Assembly (NCBI GenBank): GCA_028871475.1
Contig: JAGWMZ010000002.1
Span: 62,001 to 126,000 of the forward strand
Direction of reading: 5' to 3'
Source: Sphingomonadales bacterium
GTDB taxonomy: Bacteria > Pseudomonadota > Alphaproteobacteria > Sphingomonadales > Sphingomonadaceae
Length of the DNA stretch: 64,000 nucleotides
Positions 16,287 to 25,870 of the stretch are shown here, one piece after another. The notes beneath the pieces were generated by a model. It worked only from the letters and a program-made list of their open reading frames with translations, was not told the DNA's origin and did no database searches. The position numbers were made by a program, and so were the translations under genes. Each line of letters begins with the position of its first letter. The first letter of the stretch is position 1.

Positions 16287-17062
16287 ACAGGGCGGGCGAA
16301 AGATGCGTGCTGGCTTTGGGCGCGCTGATTGCCTTGACGGGCGCGCGGGCGCCCGCGCCCCGGCCCATTCTGGTGCCTGATGTCTCGCAGCATGAGGTGA
16401 TCCTGCGGCAGGGTTTCACCGGCGCCGATCTGCTGCTCTATGGCGCGATCCTGACGCCCGAGGGACACCGTGCCGGGGCCGATTACGACATTGTGGTGGT
16501 GCTGGAAGGCCCCGCCAACCCGATGGTTCTGCGTGAGAAGCGCAGGGTGGCAGGCATGTGGGTCAATGCCGACAGCACGACCTTGCGCTCGGTCCCTGGC
16601 TTTTACGCGGTGGCCTCGACCCGGCCGATCGACAAGATCGTCGATGAGCGGACCGCCGCCATTTACGAACTGGGGCTCGACTCGCTGCAACTCTCGCCCG
16701 GCGAAACGGTGGACCCGGCGGTGCAGAAGCGTTTTTCCACCGGCCTTGTCGATCTCATGGGGCGCAAGGGGCTCTATGGGCAGAACCAGAACGGGGTGAC
16801 GATCACCGATCAGGTGCTTTACCGCGCGCGCATCGCCCTGCCATCCAGTGTGCAGCCGGGCATCTACACCGCTGAAACCTTCGCCATCAGTCAGGGCCGC
16901 GTGCTGACTTCGGCCGTGGCGCGGGTCGAGGTGAAGAAGGAAGGTTTTGAGAAGGCCGTGGCCGATTATGCGCGCCATCAGGCCTTTTCCTATGGGTTGC
17001 TGGCGGTGGCGGTTTCGGTGTTGATGGGCTGGGTGGCCGGGCGGCTCTTCGCCCGTCGTTGA
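16283..17062 (+). CDS. TIGR02186-family membrane-anchored protein
   Basis: A 259-aa protein starting at GTG 16283, inside the stop of the TauE gene. It has an N-terminal signal peptide (LALGALIALTGARA) and an extracytoplasmic beta-rich body (about 30-215; VSQHEVILRQGFTGADLLLYG and VLEGP...VLREKRR are typical). A C-terminal transmembrane helix (about 232-252) is followed by Arg residues. It matches the layout of TIGR02186 proteins, which are linked to TauE/SafE permeases; a periplasmic accessory role in anion export is the usual suggestion. Biochemical function is unknown. It ends 88 bp before the HerA-like gene. Confidence 0.82.
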   Translation: MNRAGERCVLALGALIALTGARAPAPRPILVPDVSQHEVILRQGFTGADLLLYGAILTPEGHRAGADYDIVVVLEGPANPMVLREKRRVAGMWVNADSTTLRSVPGFYAVASTRPIDKIVDERTAAIYELGLDSLQLSPGETVDPAVQKRFSTGLVDLMGRKGLYGQNQNGVTITDQVLYRARIALPSSVQPGIYTAETFAISQGRVLTSAVARVEVKKEGFEKAVADYARHQAFSYGLLAVAVSVLMGWVAGRLFARR

Positions 17063-17099
17063 GATTTTGGGCTGCGTCGTGGGAGAAAAATGCCCCACG

Positions 17100-17114
17100 T
17101 TAGCGCGGAATTAA
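17100..17114 (+). promoter_or_regulatory. CtrA-like binding site
   Basis: TTAG-N7-TTAA followed by CC fits the CtrA consensus TTAA-N7-TTAA with one mismatch. It lies about 40-80 nt before the HerA-like ATPase start. CtrA is the output of the CckA-ChpT relay whose ChpT is encoded at 6.9 kb. Based on motif only. Confidence 0.4.
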
Positions 17115-17150
17115 CCACAGCTGTTTTATCGCCCTCCACGAACAGCTATT

Positions 17151-18890
17151 TTGAGTGCGAAGGAGTGGTTTGGGCAGATGCTGGAAAGGCCACCAACAGC
17201 TTTCGATGCCCGCCCTCTTGGGCCGGAGGACGCCGGGCTGACACCCATGATGCCGGGCTCTGCCGGTGAGGCCGATATGCCCGCCGACAATGCCGACATG
17301 CCCATCGGCGTGGTGATGGAAATCGCCGGTGGCGGCTCGCTGGTGGCGCTTGATCTTGATCGCCTGAATGAGTGCGCCAAAGACGCCGACCCCACATTGG
17401 CCCTGTCGGGCCAGGTGGGCAGTCAGCTGCGCATCCGCCACGGCGACCGCTGGCTGCTGGCCAGTGTGCGCGACCAGAAGCAGGGACGCCGCACGGGCGA
17501 AGGCGTTCTGGCGGTCATCGACTTTCTGGGCGAGGGCGATGAGGAACGCCTGACCGGCGCGATCCAGTCCTTCCGTCGGGGTGTGACCAATTATCCGCTG
17601 CCCGGCGCCTATGTTTACCCCGCCACCACGCGCGACCTGATGGCGGTCTATGCGGGTGATGGCCGCTCCTCCATCGAGGTGGGCACCGTCTTTCCCACGC
17701 GCGACATCCGCGCCAGCCTTTACATCGATGCCTTGCTGGGCAAGCATTTCGCGCTGCTGGGCTCCACCGGCACGGGTAAATCGACCAGCCTTGCGCTCAT
17801 CCTCCACCGCATCTGCCAGAGCGCGCCGCAGGGCCATGTGCTGATGGTCGATCCTCATGGCGAATATGCCGCAGCCTTCAAGAATGAAGGCATGATCCTC
17901 GACGTCTCGAACCTGCAACTGCCCTATTGGCTGATGAATTTCGAGGAGCATTGCGAGATCCTGCTCACCAGCCGGGGCGACAATCGGCAGGTGGATGCCG
18001 AAATCCTGGGTCGGTGCCTGCTGCAGGCGCGCATGAAGAACCGTCTTGCCGAGGACATTGGCCGGGTGACGGTCGATTCGCCCATTCCCTATCTCCTCTC
18101 CGACCTTGGCGTCATCTTGCAGAACGAGATGGGCAAGCTGGACAAGGCGACCAACAGCGCCCCCTTCATGCGCATCAAGACGCGGCTGGAGGAATTGAAG
18201 GCCGATCGGCGCTATCAGTTCCTCTTCTCCGGTATGCTGGTGGGCGACACGATGGTCGAGGTGATCGGCCGCATGTTCCGCCTGCCCGCGCGCGGGCGCC
18301 CCATCTCGATCATCGACGTGTCGGGTGTGCCCTCGGAAATTACCGCAACCGTGGTGGCGCTGCTCAGCCGTCTGGTGTTCGACTTTGCCATCTGGGCGCG
18401 GGGCGAGCGCATGCGCCCCATCCTGCTGGTGTGCGAGGAAGCGCATCGCTACGTGCCCAATGAGAAGAACGTCGAGAACTCCTCGGTGGGGCGCATCCTG
18501 TCGCGCATCGCCAAGGAAGGGCGCAAATATGGCGTCTCGCTGGGTCTGGTGACGCAGCGGCCGTCCGATCTGGCCGAGGGCGTGCTCTCGCAGCTCGGCA
18601 CGATCATTTCCATGCGCCTTAATAACGACCGCGATCAGGCCTTCGTGAAAGCGGCCATGCCCGAGGGCGGCAAGGCGCTGCTCGACGCCGTGCCGGCGCT
18701 GCGCAACCGCGAATGCATCGTGGTGGGCGAGGGTGTTGCTGTGCCGATGCGCATCGCCTTTGACGATCTGGACGCCGACAAGCGCCCGGCCTCGGCTGAC
18801 CCATCCTTCAGCGAGTTGTGGCGCGAAGTGGGCGGCGAGGAAGAGATGGTGGGGCGGATTGTCCAGCGGTGGCGTGGGCAGGGGCGTTAA
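17151..18890 (+). CDS. HerA-like DNA translocase ATPase (DUF87)
   Basis: A protein of up to 579 aa with an N-terminal HAS-barrel region (about 50-190). The FtsK/HerA-type ATPase core has Walker A GSTGTGKST at 204-212 and VDPHGEY. Walker B and sensor region is PILLVCEEAHRYVPN, followed by an arginine-finger-like stretch and TQRPSDL. HerA proteins form hexameric rings that pump or resect DNA with the nuclease NurA. No NurA-like gene is adjacent, so the partner is unknown. TTG 17151 gives the longest form. ATG 17178, with AAGGAG at 17160-17165, is a credible alternative start. A CtrA-like site lies upstream and the palindromic element A lies downstream. Confidence 0.85.
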   Translation: MSAKEWFGQMLERPPTAFDARPLGPEDAGLTPMMPGSAGEADMPADNADMPIGVVMEIAGGGSLVALDLDRLNECAKDADPTLALSGQVGSQLRIRHGDRWLLASVRDQKQGRRTGEGVLAVIDFLGEGDEERLTGAIQSFRRGVTNYPLPGAYVYPATTRDLMAVYAGDGRSSIEVGTVFPTRDIRASLYIDALLGKHFALLGSTGTGKSTSLALILHRICQSAPQGHVLMVDPHGEYAAAFKNEGMILDVSNLQLPYWLMNFEEHCEILLTSRGDNRQVDAEILGRCLLQARMKNRLAEDIGRVTVDSPIPYLLSDLGVILQNEMGKLDKATNSAPFMRIKTRLEELKADRRYQFLFSGMLVGDTMVEVIGRMFRLPARGRPISIIDVSGVPSEITATVVALLSRLVFDFAIWARGERMRPILLVCEEAHRYVPNEKNVENSSVGRILSRIAKEGRKYGVSLGLVTQRPSDLAEGVLSQLGTIISMRLNNDRDQAFVKAAMPEGGKALLDAVPALRNRECIVVGEGVAVPMRIAFDDLDADKRPASADPSFSELWREVGGEEEMVGRIVQRWRGQGR

Positions 18891-18900
18891 GGTTCAGGTT

Positions 18901-19136
18901 TAAGGGAAAAAGGAAAGTGCGAGGGCCATCGCCCTCGCGCTCCCTTTATTTTGGCGAGGGTGTGATTGGTCTCGCCCTTGCGCCAGAATCGCCGCGCCGC
19001 AGGCCTTTAACATGATGGCGCGACGCTGCCATTTCCTGCCTGCGGCGCGGCGAATGCGGCGCTGAAAACGAAAGGGATTGCAAAGGGCGATGGCCCTTTG
19101 CCCGCCGGAGGCATAAAACGCCCGCCGGAGGCACCT
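18901..19136 (-). repeat. Palindromic intergenic element, copy A
   Basis: Copy of a modular element shared with 41.6, 44.3 and 54.2 kb, here reading on the minus strand downstream of queE. From queE outward: a hairpin of stem GCAAAGGGC and loop GATG on the plus strand (19080-19101), then a perfect 14-bp inverted repeat GCCGCGCCGCAGGC (18991-19004 with 19038-19051). Last is a hairpin GCGAGGGC (18919-18926 with 18931-18938, loop GATG on the minus strand) with a minus-strand T-rich tail. Between queE and the first hairpin, CCCGCCGGAGGCA occurs twice (19101-19113 and 19121-19133), a 20-bp period direct repeat. The gap lies between convergent genes and has no coding capacity I would accept. Confidence 0.85.
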
Positions 19137-19880
19137 TTACGTCCCTCTTGTGTCGCCCGACAGATGAATATGCAGCCGGTCCGTCAGGCTGAACCCATGT
19201 TCCATGCAAAGCTCCGCCAGCCAGATCTGCCGCGTGCGCAGGGTGGCGCTGTCGCGGCCCTCGGCCATCAGGAACAGGCGCTCGGCGGGAATGGCGTGGA
19301 CGGCGGCCAGCGCGCGAACCTGCTCGACATCATCGGGCGTGGCGACGACGAATTTGAAGAAGGCGCGCGGGTCTGCGGCCCATGCGTCCAGCCGCGCGGG
19401 GGGCAGGGCTAGCTCGGCGGGGTTGCCTGAATGGGCCAGCTTGGGGCTGACATTGAACTGGGCGATCAGCGGGTCGAGCGCGGGCGCCGGGGCAACGGTG
19501 CCATTGGTTTCCACCTCCACCCGCCAGCCGGGCAGAGCGCTGAGGAGTTTGACCAGCGCCGGGCCTTGCAGCAGCGGCTCGCCCCCGGTGATGACGAGGC
19601 GGGGATAGGGCAGGTGGCCGCCCAGCTCCTTGATGCGCGCGGCGGTCTGCTCCTCGCTCCACATCACCTGATTGTCGGCGCGGGAGAAGGCGATGCCATC
19701 CTTGTGGGGGCGGTTGTCGCCCTCGAAATGCCAGGTGTAGGCGGTGTCGCACCACTGGCAGGCCAGATTGCAGCGCGACAGGCGCAGGAAGACGCAGGGG
19801 CGCCCGATGGACGCCCCTTCACCCTGCAAGGCGGCAAAGATCTCCGGCTGACCCGGCGTGATCGTGGCCAGTGCGAGCAT
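19137..19880 (-). CDS. queE: 7-carboxy-7-deazaguanine synthase
   Basis: A 247-aa radical SAM enzyme that converts 6-carboxytetrahydropterin to 7-carboxy-7-deazaguanine, the ring contraction step towards preQ1 and queuosine. The cluster motif is CNLACQWC followed by DTAYTW. The SAM-binding ITGGEPLLQ and EVETNGTVAP blocks follow. The substrate-facing N-terminus (EIFAALQGEGASIGRPCVFLR) is typical. The start ATG 19880 is one base after the valS stop (TAA-C-ATG), so the two genes are co-transcribed and probably translationally coupled. No other queuosine gene is present in the window. Confidence 0.93.
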   Translation of the reverse strand: MLALATITPGQPEIFAALQGEGASIGRPCVFLRLSRCNLACQWCDTAYTWHFEGDNRPHKDGIAFSRADNQVMWSEEQTAARIKELGGHLPYPRLVITGGEPLLQGPALVKLLSALPGWRVEVETNGTVAPAPALDPLIAQFNVSPKLAHSGNPAELALPPARLDAWAADPRAFFKFVVATPDDVEQVRALAAVHAIPAERLFLMAEGRDSATLRTRQIWLAELCMEHGFSLTDRLHIHLSGDTRGT

Positions 19881-19881
19881 G

Positions 19882-22809
19882 TTACCCCAGCCGCGCCAGC
19901 GCCGCTGCCAGACGTTCGGCCTCTGCCGCGTGATGGGCATGGTCGGCGCGGGCTTTCTCGATGGCCTCGGGCTTGGCCTTTTCCACGAAGGATGGGTTGG
20001 ACAGGCGCTTGTCGAGGCTGTCGCGTTCCTTCTGGCTGGCGGCCATGGCTTTTGCGAGGCGGGCCTTTTCAGCGGCGACGTCGATGATGCCTTCAAGGGG
20101 AAGTGCGAAAGTCTCCTCTCCCAGCACGATTTGCGCACGCGCACCATTGATATCAATCGTAGCACGGATTCGCACGCGGGCTCGGCGTTCGATTATGTCA
20201 GCATATTGCGATAGCAAGGCGCGTGAAACTTCACCCGTACTGCTATCTGGCACCAGATCGACGAATGCAGAAGGCGAAACACCTAGATCGGCACGAGTGG
20301 AGCGGACACTGCCGATGAGGCGATGAAGCCAGTTCACCTTCGCTGCTGCGGAGAAGTATGCGTCAGTGAAACCGGACCCCACATCAAGCCAACGTGCGAC
20401 AATCAACTCATTATCGCGCTTGCCCATCGCATGCCACAGTTCCTCGGTAATGAACGGCATGAAAGGATGCAGCATTATGAGGATTTGGTCGAAGGCCCAG
20501 CCTGCAGTCTCTAACGTTTCGGTATCGAAGCTGCCTTTTATGTCCTCGATGTAATCGTCGCAAAAACGATCCCAAACGAAATGATAAGCAGAGAGCGCAG
20601 CTTCATCGAAGCGCAGTGCAGCCATCGCCGCGTCGATACGCTGGACCGTACCGATTACTTCGCCAACGATCCACTTATTGATGTCATTGGTGGGTTGCGG
20701 GATTGCTGCACTTTTAGAGGCGGTGACCCCATTGGACTGGAGAAAACGCGCGGCGTTCCACAGCTTGGTGGCGAAGTTGCGGTAACCCTCGACGCGCTTT
20801 TCATCCATCTTCACGTCGCGGCCTTGGCTCTCCATCGCGGCCATGAAGAAGCGCAGCGCATCGGCACCATATTTGTCGATCAGCCCCAGCGGATCGACGA
20901 CATTGCCCTTGGACTTGGACATTTTCTGCCCGTCAGAAGCGCGGACCAGCCCATGCAGGTAGAGACGCTTCCAAGGCACGTCGCCCATGAAATGCATCCC
21001 CTGCATCGCCATGCGCGCGCACCAGAAGAACAGAATGTCAAAGCCCGAGATCAGGAGATCATTGGGATAATGGCGTGCGACAAGCTCCGGCGTCTGGTCC
21101 GGCCAGCCCAAAGTGGCAAAGGGCCACAGAGCGGAGGAGAACCATGTGTCGAGGACGTCGGAATCGCGGAAAACATGGAGAGAGCCATCGTTCTCCGCAG
21201 CAGTGCATTCAGTCAGTGAATCGTGAATTTTGATGAAATGGGGGGGTAAATCCCAATATTTAGCAATGAGTGCCTTTGCTTCGTCTTCGTTTGTTGCAAC
21301 GAAACATTCCCAGGCAAGATCGGGTCTTGCATCTTGACCCATACCGCCCTTGTTCACGCTGTAAGTGCCTGGCGGCAACCTGCTATCAAGGCCCTTCTTA
21401 GGCCCATACCAAGCCGGAATCCGATGCCCCCACCACAACTGGCGGCTCACGCACCACGGCTGGATGTTGTCCATCCAGTTGAAATAGGTCTTTTCCCAGC
21501 TCTTGGGTACGATCTCGATGGCGCCGCTCTTCACCGCCGCGATGGGCGCCTTGGCCAGCTCCGCTGCATTCACATACCACTGGTCGGTCAGCCAGGGCTC
21601 GATCACCACGCCGCCACGGTCGCCAAAGGGCGTGGCGATGGTGCGGGCCTCGGCCTCCAGCATGGGCACATTGCCCTCGGCATCCGGTTTGCCGGGGTGG
21701 AGGACCAGCAGGCCCAGCGCCTTCATCTCGGCCACCACCGCCTCGCGCGCGCCATCCACGCCATCGCGACGGAAACGGTGCAAGCCAAGGAAACGCTCGG
21801 GGATAGGGGCGTCGGAAGCCACCTGTACCACATTGGCATCGGCATCGAACATGTTGAGCATATCGGCCGCGGCAATCCCGGCGCGGCGGCCCACCTCAAA
21901 GTCGTTGAAGTCATGCCCTGGCGTGATCTTCACAGCACCGCTGCCCAGTTCAGGGTCGGCATGGTCATCGGCCACGATGGGGATCAGGCGGCCGGTGATG
22001 GGCAGCTTCACGAATTTGCCGATGACGGACTGGTAACGCGGGTCTTGCGCGTTCACCGCCACGGCCATATCGGCCAGCATGGTTTCGGGGCGGGTGGTGG
22101 CCACGACGATATGGTCGCGTCCATCGGCCAGAGTAACCGGGTTACCGTTTTCATCGGCAGCCAGCGGGTAGCGGAAATGCCAGAAGCCGCCCTGGACCTC
22201 GCGGGTTTCCACCTCAAGGTCGGAAATCGCCGTCTTCAGCTTGGGGTCCCAGTTGACCAGACGCTTGTCGCGATAGATCAGCCCTTCGTTATACAGGTCG
22301 ACGAACACCTTCACCACGGCGCGGGTGAAATGCGGGTCCATGGTGAACTGCTCGCGGCTCCAGTCCATCGAGCAGCCAAGGCGGCGCAACTGGCCGGTGA
22401 TCGTGCCGCCGCTTTCCGCCTTCCATTCCCAAACCTTCCCGATGAAATCCTCGCGGGAATAGTTGGTGCGCTTGTCGCCCTTGGCTTCCATCTGGCGCTC
22501 GACCACCATTTGCGTGGCGATGCCCGCATGGTCAGTGCCCACCACCCACAGTGCATCCTTGCCGCGCAGACGCTCGTAACGCACCACGATGTCCTGCAGC
22601 GTGTTGTCCAGCGCATGGCCAACATGCAGGCTGCCCGTGACGTTGGGCGGGGGGTTGACGATGGTGAAGGGCGTGGCGTCCTTGCGCTCGGGCCGGAAGA
22701 GGCCGCCCTGTTCCCAATGGGCATACCATTTGGCCTCGATCCCTGCCGGGTCGAAGGTCTTGTCGAGGCCCGTCTCGGTGGGCAGCGGCGTGGTGGAGTC
22801 CTGCGTCAT
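19882..22809 (-). CDS. valS: Valyl-tRNA synthetase
   Basis: A 975-aa class I synthetase with the HIGH motif as HVGH (residues 62-65, in [17 protein letters not shown]) and the KMSKS motif in [15 protein letters not shown]. An editing (CP1) domain, an anticodon-binding domain and the C-terminal coiled coil (about 910-975) complete it. ATG 22809 gives [10 protein letters not shown]; the frame remains open upstream but without family support. Base composition is patchy. Counting by eye, 20461-20520, 20641-20700 and 21241-21300 are about 50, 52 and 45 % GC, against about 73 % at 21601-21660. This suggests replaced segments. queE follows directly. Confidence 0.96.
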   Translation of the reverse strand: MTQDSTTPLPTETGLDKTFDPAGIEAKWYAHWEQGGLFRPERKDATPFTIVNPPPNVTGSLHVGHALDNTLQDIVVRYERLRGKDALWVVGTDHAGIATQMVVERQMEAKGDKRTNYSREDFIGKVWEWKAESGGTITGQLRRLGCSMDWSREQFTMDPHFTRAVVKVFVDLYNEGLIYRDKRLVNWDPKLKTAISDLEVETREVQGGFWHFRYPLAADENGNPVTLADGRDHIVVATTRPETMLADMAVAVNAQDPRYQSVIGKFVKLPITGRLIPIVADDHADPELGSGAVKITPGHDFNDFEVGRRAGIAAADMLNMFDADANVVQVASDAPIPERFLGLHRFRRDGVDGAREAVVAEMKALGLLVLHPGKPDAEGNVPMLEAEARTIATPFGDRGGVVIEPWLTDQWYVNAAELAKAPIAAVKSGAIEIVPKSWEKTYFNWMDNIQPWCVSRQLWWGHRIPAWYGPKKGLDSRLPPGTYSVNKGGMGQDARPDLAWECFVATNEDEAKALIAKYWDLPPHFIKIHDSLTECTAAENDGSLHVFRDSDVLDTWFSSALWPFATLGWPDQTPELVARHYPNDLLISGFDILFFWCARMAMQGMHFMGDVPWKRLYLHGLVRASDGQKMSKSKGNVVDPLGLIDKYGADALRFFMAAMESQGRDVKMDEKRVEGYRNFATKLWNAARFLQSNGVTASKSAAIPQPTNDINKWIVGEVIGTVQRIDAAMAALRFDEAALSAYHFVWDRFCDDYIEDIKGSFDTETLETAGWAFDQILIMLHPFMPFITEELWHAMGKRDNELIVARWLDVGSGFTDAYFSAAAKVNWLHRLIGSVRSTRADLGVSPSAFVDLVPDSSTGEVSRALLSQYADIIERRARVRIRATIDINGARAQIVLGEETFALPLEGIIDVAAEKARLAKAMAASQKERDSLDKRLSNPSFVEKAKPEAIEKARADHAHHAAEAERLAAALARLG

Positions 22810-22903
22810 CTGCGGGCCTTTGCCAGCCGGGCGTTGCCCGTGCAAGCCTTTCACCGCGCAGCGGGGGCGTGCTATCCGCTTGCCCCCGCGCCGCTTTTCC
22901 CCC

Positions 22904-24052
22904 ATGACCTTCATTCCCTCACCGCCCGATACGATGCAGACCATGACGGCTCCAGCCAGAATCACCCTTGAAGATCAGGTCGATGGCGCGCCGCGGCTGG
23001 TGCTGTCAGGGTCGTTTCTGGTCGCCGATGTGGCCGCGCTGGATCATGATCTGCGCGCCATCGAGGCGGCCAGCGTCATTGACATCAGCGCGCTCGATCC
23101 CGTCGACACGACCGGCGCCTGGGTGGTCTTCCGTCTCTCTCGCGATCTTGGCGCGCCGGTCGAGGGCGCCAGCGAGGGTGCGCAGCGGCTGATCGCGGCA
23201 GTGAACAGTTGCGATGACCATGTGGCCATCGTGCCGCCCGAGCTGCCCGTGCAGGTGCGCGTGCCCGAAACCGTGGGCGCCAGCGTGGTCGAACTGGCGC
23301 TGGGCACGCGGGAATTGCTGGGCTTTCTGGGCGGCTTGGTGGTGGCCTTTGGCGGCGTGCTGGTTTCGCCCCGGCGGCTGCGGCTGACCGCGCTGGTGCG
23401 CCAGATGGAGCTGGTGGGGGTCAATGCGCTCTTCATCATCGGCATGATGAGCTTTCTGGTCGGCATCGTCATCGCCCAGCAGGGCAGCGTGCAGCTGCAA
23501 CAGTTCGGCGCCGAGATCTACACCATCAACCTCACCGGGCGCCTCGCCTTCCGCGAGCTGGGCGTGCTGATGACCGCGATCATGGTCGCGGGCCGATCGG
23601 GCAGTGCCTTTGCCGCGCAGATCGGCACGATGAAGCTGACCGAGGAGGTGGACGCCATGCGCACCATCGGGCTCAACCCGATGGAGGTGCTGGTGCTGCC
23701 CCGCGTCATCGCCTGCGTGGTGATGATGACACTGTTGGGCTTCTATGCCGCGGTGGTGGCGATCATCGGCGGCGCGGTGCTGGCCCAGCTGGGGCTGGGC
23801 ATTCCCTTCCTCACCTTCATGTCGCGCATCAAGGAAGTGGTGCCCGAACTGGACCTGTGGGTGGGCCTGCTCAAGGGCCCGGTCTTTGGCCTCATCATCG
23901 GTCTGGCCGGTTGCTATCAGGGCATGAAGGTGGAAGGCAATTCCGAGGATGTGGGTCGGCGCACCACCAAGGCGGTGGTGCAGGGCATCTTCATGGTCAT
24001 TGTGCTCGACGCCTTCTTCGCCATCTTCTTTTCCAAGATCGGGTGGATATGA
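22904..24052 (+). CDS. mlaE: MlaE-type ABC permease with N-terminal STAS domain
   Basis: A 382-aa protein. The N-terminal 110 residues form a STAS-like domain ([18 protein letters not shown]...[18 protein letters not shown]). The MlaE/YrbE permease follows with about five membrane helices and the conserved [20 protein letters not shown] and [13 protein letters not shown] blocks. It is the inner-membrane channel of a phospholipid transporter keeping outer-membrane asymmetry. The STAS fusion replaces the separate MlaB. Starts at 22904, 22934 and 22943 are all possible and none has a good ribosome binding site. It is divergent from valS (94-bp gap) and overlaps mlaF by ATGA. Confidence 0.9.
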   Translation: MTFIPSPPDTMQTMTAPARITLEDQVDGAPRLVLSGSFLVADVAALDHDLRAIEAASVIDISALDPVDTTGAWVVFRLSRDLGAPVEGASEGAQRLIAAVNSCDDHVAIVPPELPVQVRVPETVGASVVELALGTRELLGFLGGLVVAFGGVLVSPRRLRLTALVRQMELVGVNALFIIGMMSFLVGIVIAQQGSVQLQQFGAEIYTINLTGRLAFRELGVLMTAIMVAGRSGSAFAAQIGTMKLTEEVDAMRTIGLNPMEVLVLPRVIACVVMMTLLGFYAAVVAIIGGAVLAQLGLGIPFLTFMSRIKEVVPELDLWVGLLKGPVFGLIIGLAGCYQGMKVEGNSEDVGRRTTKAVVQGIFMVIVLDAFFAIFFSKIGWI

Positions 24053-24924
24053 ACCAGAGCGCCGCTGCCCATCCGGCCCCCTGCGACGAGGATGTCGCGA
24101 TCCGCATCGAGGGGCTGGTCAATCGCTTTGGCGACCATACCGTGCATGACGGGCTTTCGCTCTGCATGCGGCAGGGCGAAATCCTGGGCGTGGTGGGTGG
24201 TTCGGGCACGGGGAAGTCGGTGCTCATGCGCTCGATCATCGGCTTGCAGAAGCCGGCGGAGGGCACGGTCGAGGTGCTGGGCGAGATGATGGGCGAACCC
24301 GCGCCCGATGGCGATGACATCCGCCGCCGCTGGGGCGTGCTGTTTCAGGGCGGGGCGCTGTTTTCCACGCTGACGGTGGCCGAAAATGTCGCGGTGCCGC
24401 TGCGGGAATTCTATCCGCGCATGTCGGAGGATCTGCTCGCCGAGATCGGCTGCCTCAAGGTGGCGCTCTCTGGCCTGCCCGAGGATGCGGCGGCGAAATA
24501 TCCCTCCGAACTGTCGGGCGGCATGAAGAAGCGCGCGGGGCTGGCGCGCGCGCTGGCGCTCGATCCGCAACTGCTGTTCCTCGATGAACCCACCGCCGGG
24601 CTGGACCCCATTGCGGCGGCCGGTTTCGACAGGCTGATCAAGGAATTGCACGAGACGCTGGGCCTCTCGGTTTTCCTCATCACCCATGATCTCGATACGC
24701 TTCATGAAATCTGTGACCGGGTGGCGGTGCTGGCCGACAAGAAGGTCATCGCTGTCGGCACCATTCCCGAGCTGATGAAGAGCGACCACCCCTGGATTCA
24801 GGACTATTTCGCGGGGCCGCGCGGGCGTGCAGCTTTGGCCAGCCGCGAGATCAAGACCGACGCCGCGCCGGCCCGTCCGGCTGCGGGCAACCCGATAGAC
24901 AGCCACCCCGGCGGCGAGGCATAG
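24049..24924 (+). CDS. mlaF: MlaF-type ABC ATPase
   Basis: A 291-aa ATPase with Walker A GGSGTGKSV (about 48-56), Q-loop in VLFQGGALFSTLTV, signature LSGGMKKRAGLARAL, Walker B LLFLDEPTAGLDP and switch HD (LITHDLDT). The signature with MKKR and FQ-GALF is characteristic of Mla/Mkl ATPases. It energises MlaE. A 30-residue C-terminal Ala/Pro-rich tail exceeds the core. ATG 24049 overlaps the mlaE stop, and mlaD follows after 7 nt. Confidence 0.95.
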   Translation: MNQSAAAHPAPCDEDVAIRIEGLVNRFGDHTVHDGLSLCMRQGEILGVVGGSGTGKSVLMRSIIGLQKPAEGTVEVLGEMMGEPAPDGDDIRRRWGVLFQGGALFSTLTVAENVAVPLREFYPRMSEDLLAEIGCLKVALSGLPEDAAAKYPSELSGGMKKRAGLARALALDPQLLFLDEPTAGLDPIAAAGFDRLIKELHETLGLSVFLITHDLDTLHEICDRVAVLADKKVIAVGTIPELMKSDHPWIQDYFAGPRGRAALASREIKTDAAPARPAAGNPIDSHPGGEA

Positions 24925-24931
24925 AGGCATT

Positions 24932-25870
24932 ATGGAAACGCGGGCCAATCATGTTTGGGTAGGGACGGTGACGCTGGCGTTGCTGGCCTTGCTGGCAGGC
25001 GCGGCGATCTGGATGGCGCATCTCTCGAAGGAGAAGCAGGATGTCTATGACATCTACTTCCCCCAGTCGGTCGATGGTCTGGCCAAGGGTTCGGCGGTCT
25101 CCTATGCGGGCGTGCCGGCGGGGCAGATCACCCAGATCGAACTGTGGAAGCGTGACCCGTCCTATGTGCGCGTGCGCGTCGCCCTGGATGACCGCATTCC
25201 CATTCTGCAGGGCACCACCGCCACCATTCAGGGCAGCTTTACCGGCGTTTCGAACATCCAGTTGGCCGGGGGCGTGAAAGGGCGGCCGCCCATCACCGAA
25301 ATCGGCCCTGACGGCGTGCCGGTCATTCCCACCAAGCGGTCGGGCCTTGGCGAATTGCTGTCGAACGCGCCCTTGCTGATGGAGCGTCTGGCGGGGCTGA
25401 CTGAAAAGCTGGCCGATATGCTTTCCGAGGAAAACCAGAAGCATCTGGCCGGCATTCTGAAGAATACCGACAAATTGACCGCCAATCTTGCCGCCGCCTC
25501 GCCGCAGATCAAGGACACGCTGGTCAATCTCAGCGAGACGCTGGTGGCCGCGCGCGATGCGGTGGCGCAGTTCCAGCAGGTGGCGGCCAATGCCAATCGC
25601 CAGCTTGATCCCGAGGGCCCCTCGCTGGTTCATCACATGAATGACACGCTGAGCGCGGCGCAGAAGGCGGCGGAATCCTTGCAGGCCGAGCTGGATGCGG
25701 CCAGGCCTGCCACGCAGCGCCTGTCCACCAACACGTTGCCACAGGCCGAGGCGGCGATTCACGATCTGCGCGCGACGACCAAGGCGCTGCGCGCCATCAC
25801 CGAAAAGCTGGACAATCAGGGCGGGGCGGCACTGCTGGCCGCGCCCAAGGTGCCGGTGTACAAGCCATGA
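24932..25870 (+). CDS. mlaD: MlaD/MCE-domain lipid-binding protein
   Basis: A 312-aa protein anchored by one N-terminal helix (VWVGTVTLALLALLAGAAIWM). A single MCE domain lies at about 38-115 (YDIYFPQSVDGLAKGSAVSYAGVPAGQI). A long helical region follows with heptad-like repeats around 150-300. MCE proteins form hexameric rings carrying phospholipid across the periplasm. It overlaps the lipoprotein gene by 4 nt (ATGA at 25867-25870). Confidence 0.93.
   Translation: METRANHVWVGTVTLALLALLAGAAIWMAHLSKEKQDVYDIYFPQSVDGLAKGSAVSYAGVPAGQITQIELWKRDPSYVRVRVALDDRIPILQGTTATIQGSFTGVSNIQLAGGVKGRPPITEIGPDGVPVIPTKRSGLGELLSNAPLLMERLAGLTEKLADMLSEENQKHLAGILKNTDKLTANLAAASPQIKDTLVNLSETLVAARDAVAQFQQVAANANRQLDPEGPSLVHHMNDTLSAAQKAAESLQAELDAARPATQRLSTNTLPQAEAAIHDLRATTKALRAITEKLDNQGGAALLAAPKVPVYKP

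Noticed and set aside
19881..20165. Extending queE upstream into valS
   Set aside because: The extension overlaps valS codons and lies before the conserved QueE N-terminus; ATG 19880 is correct.
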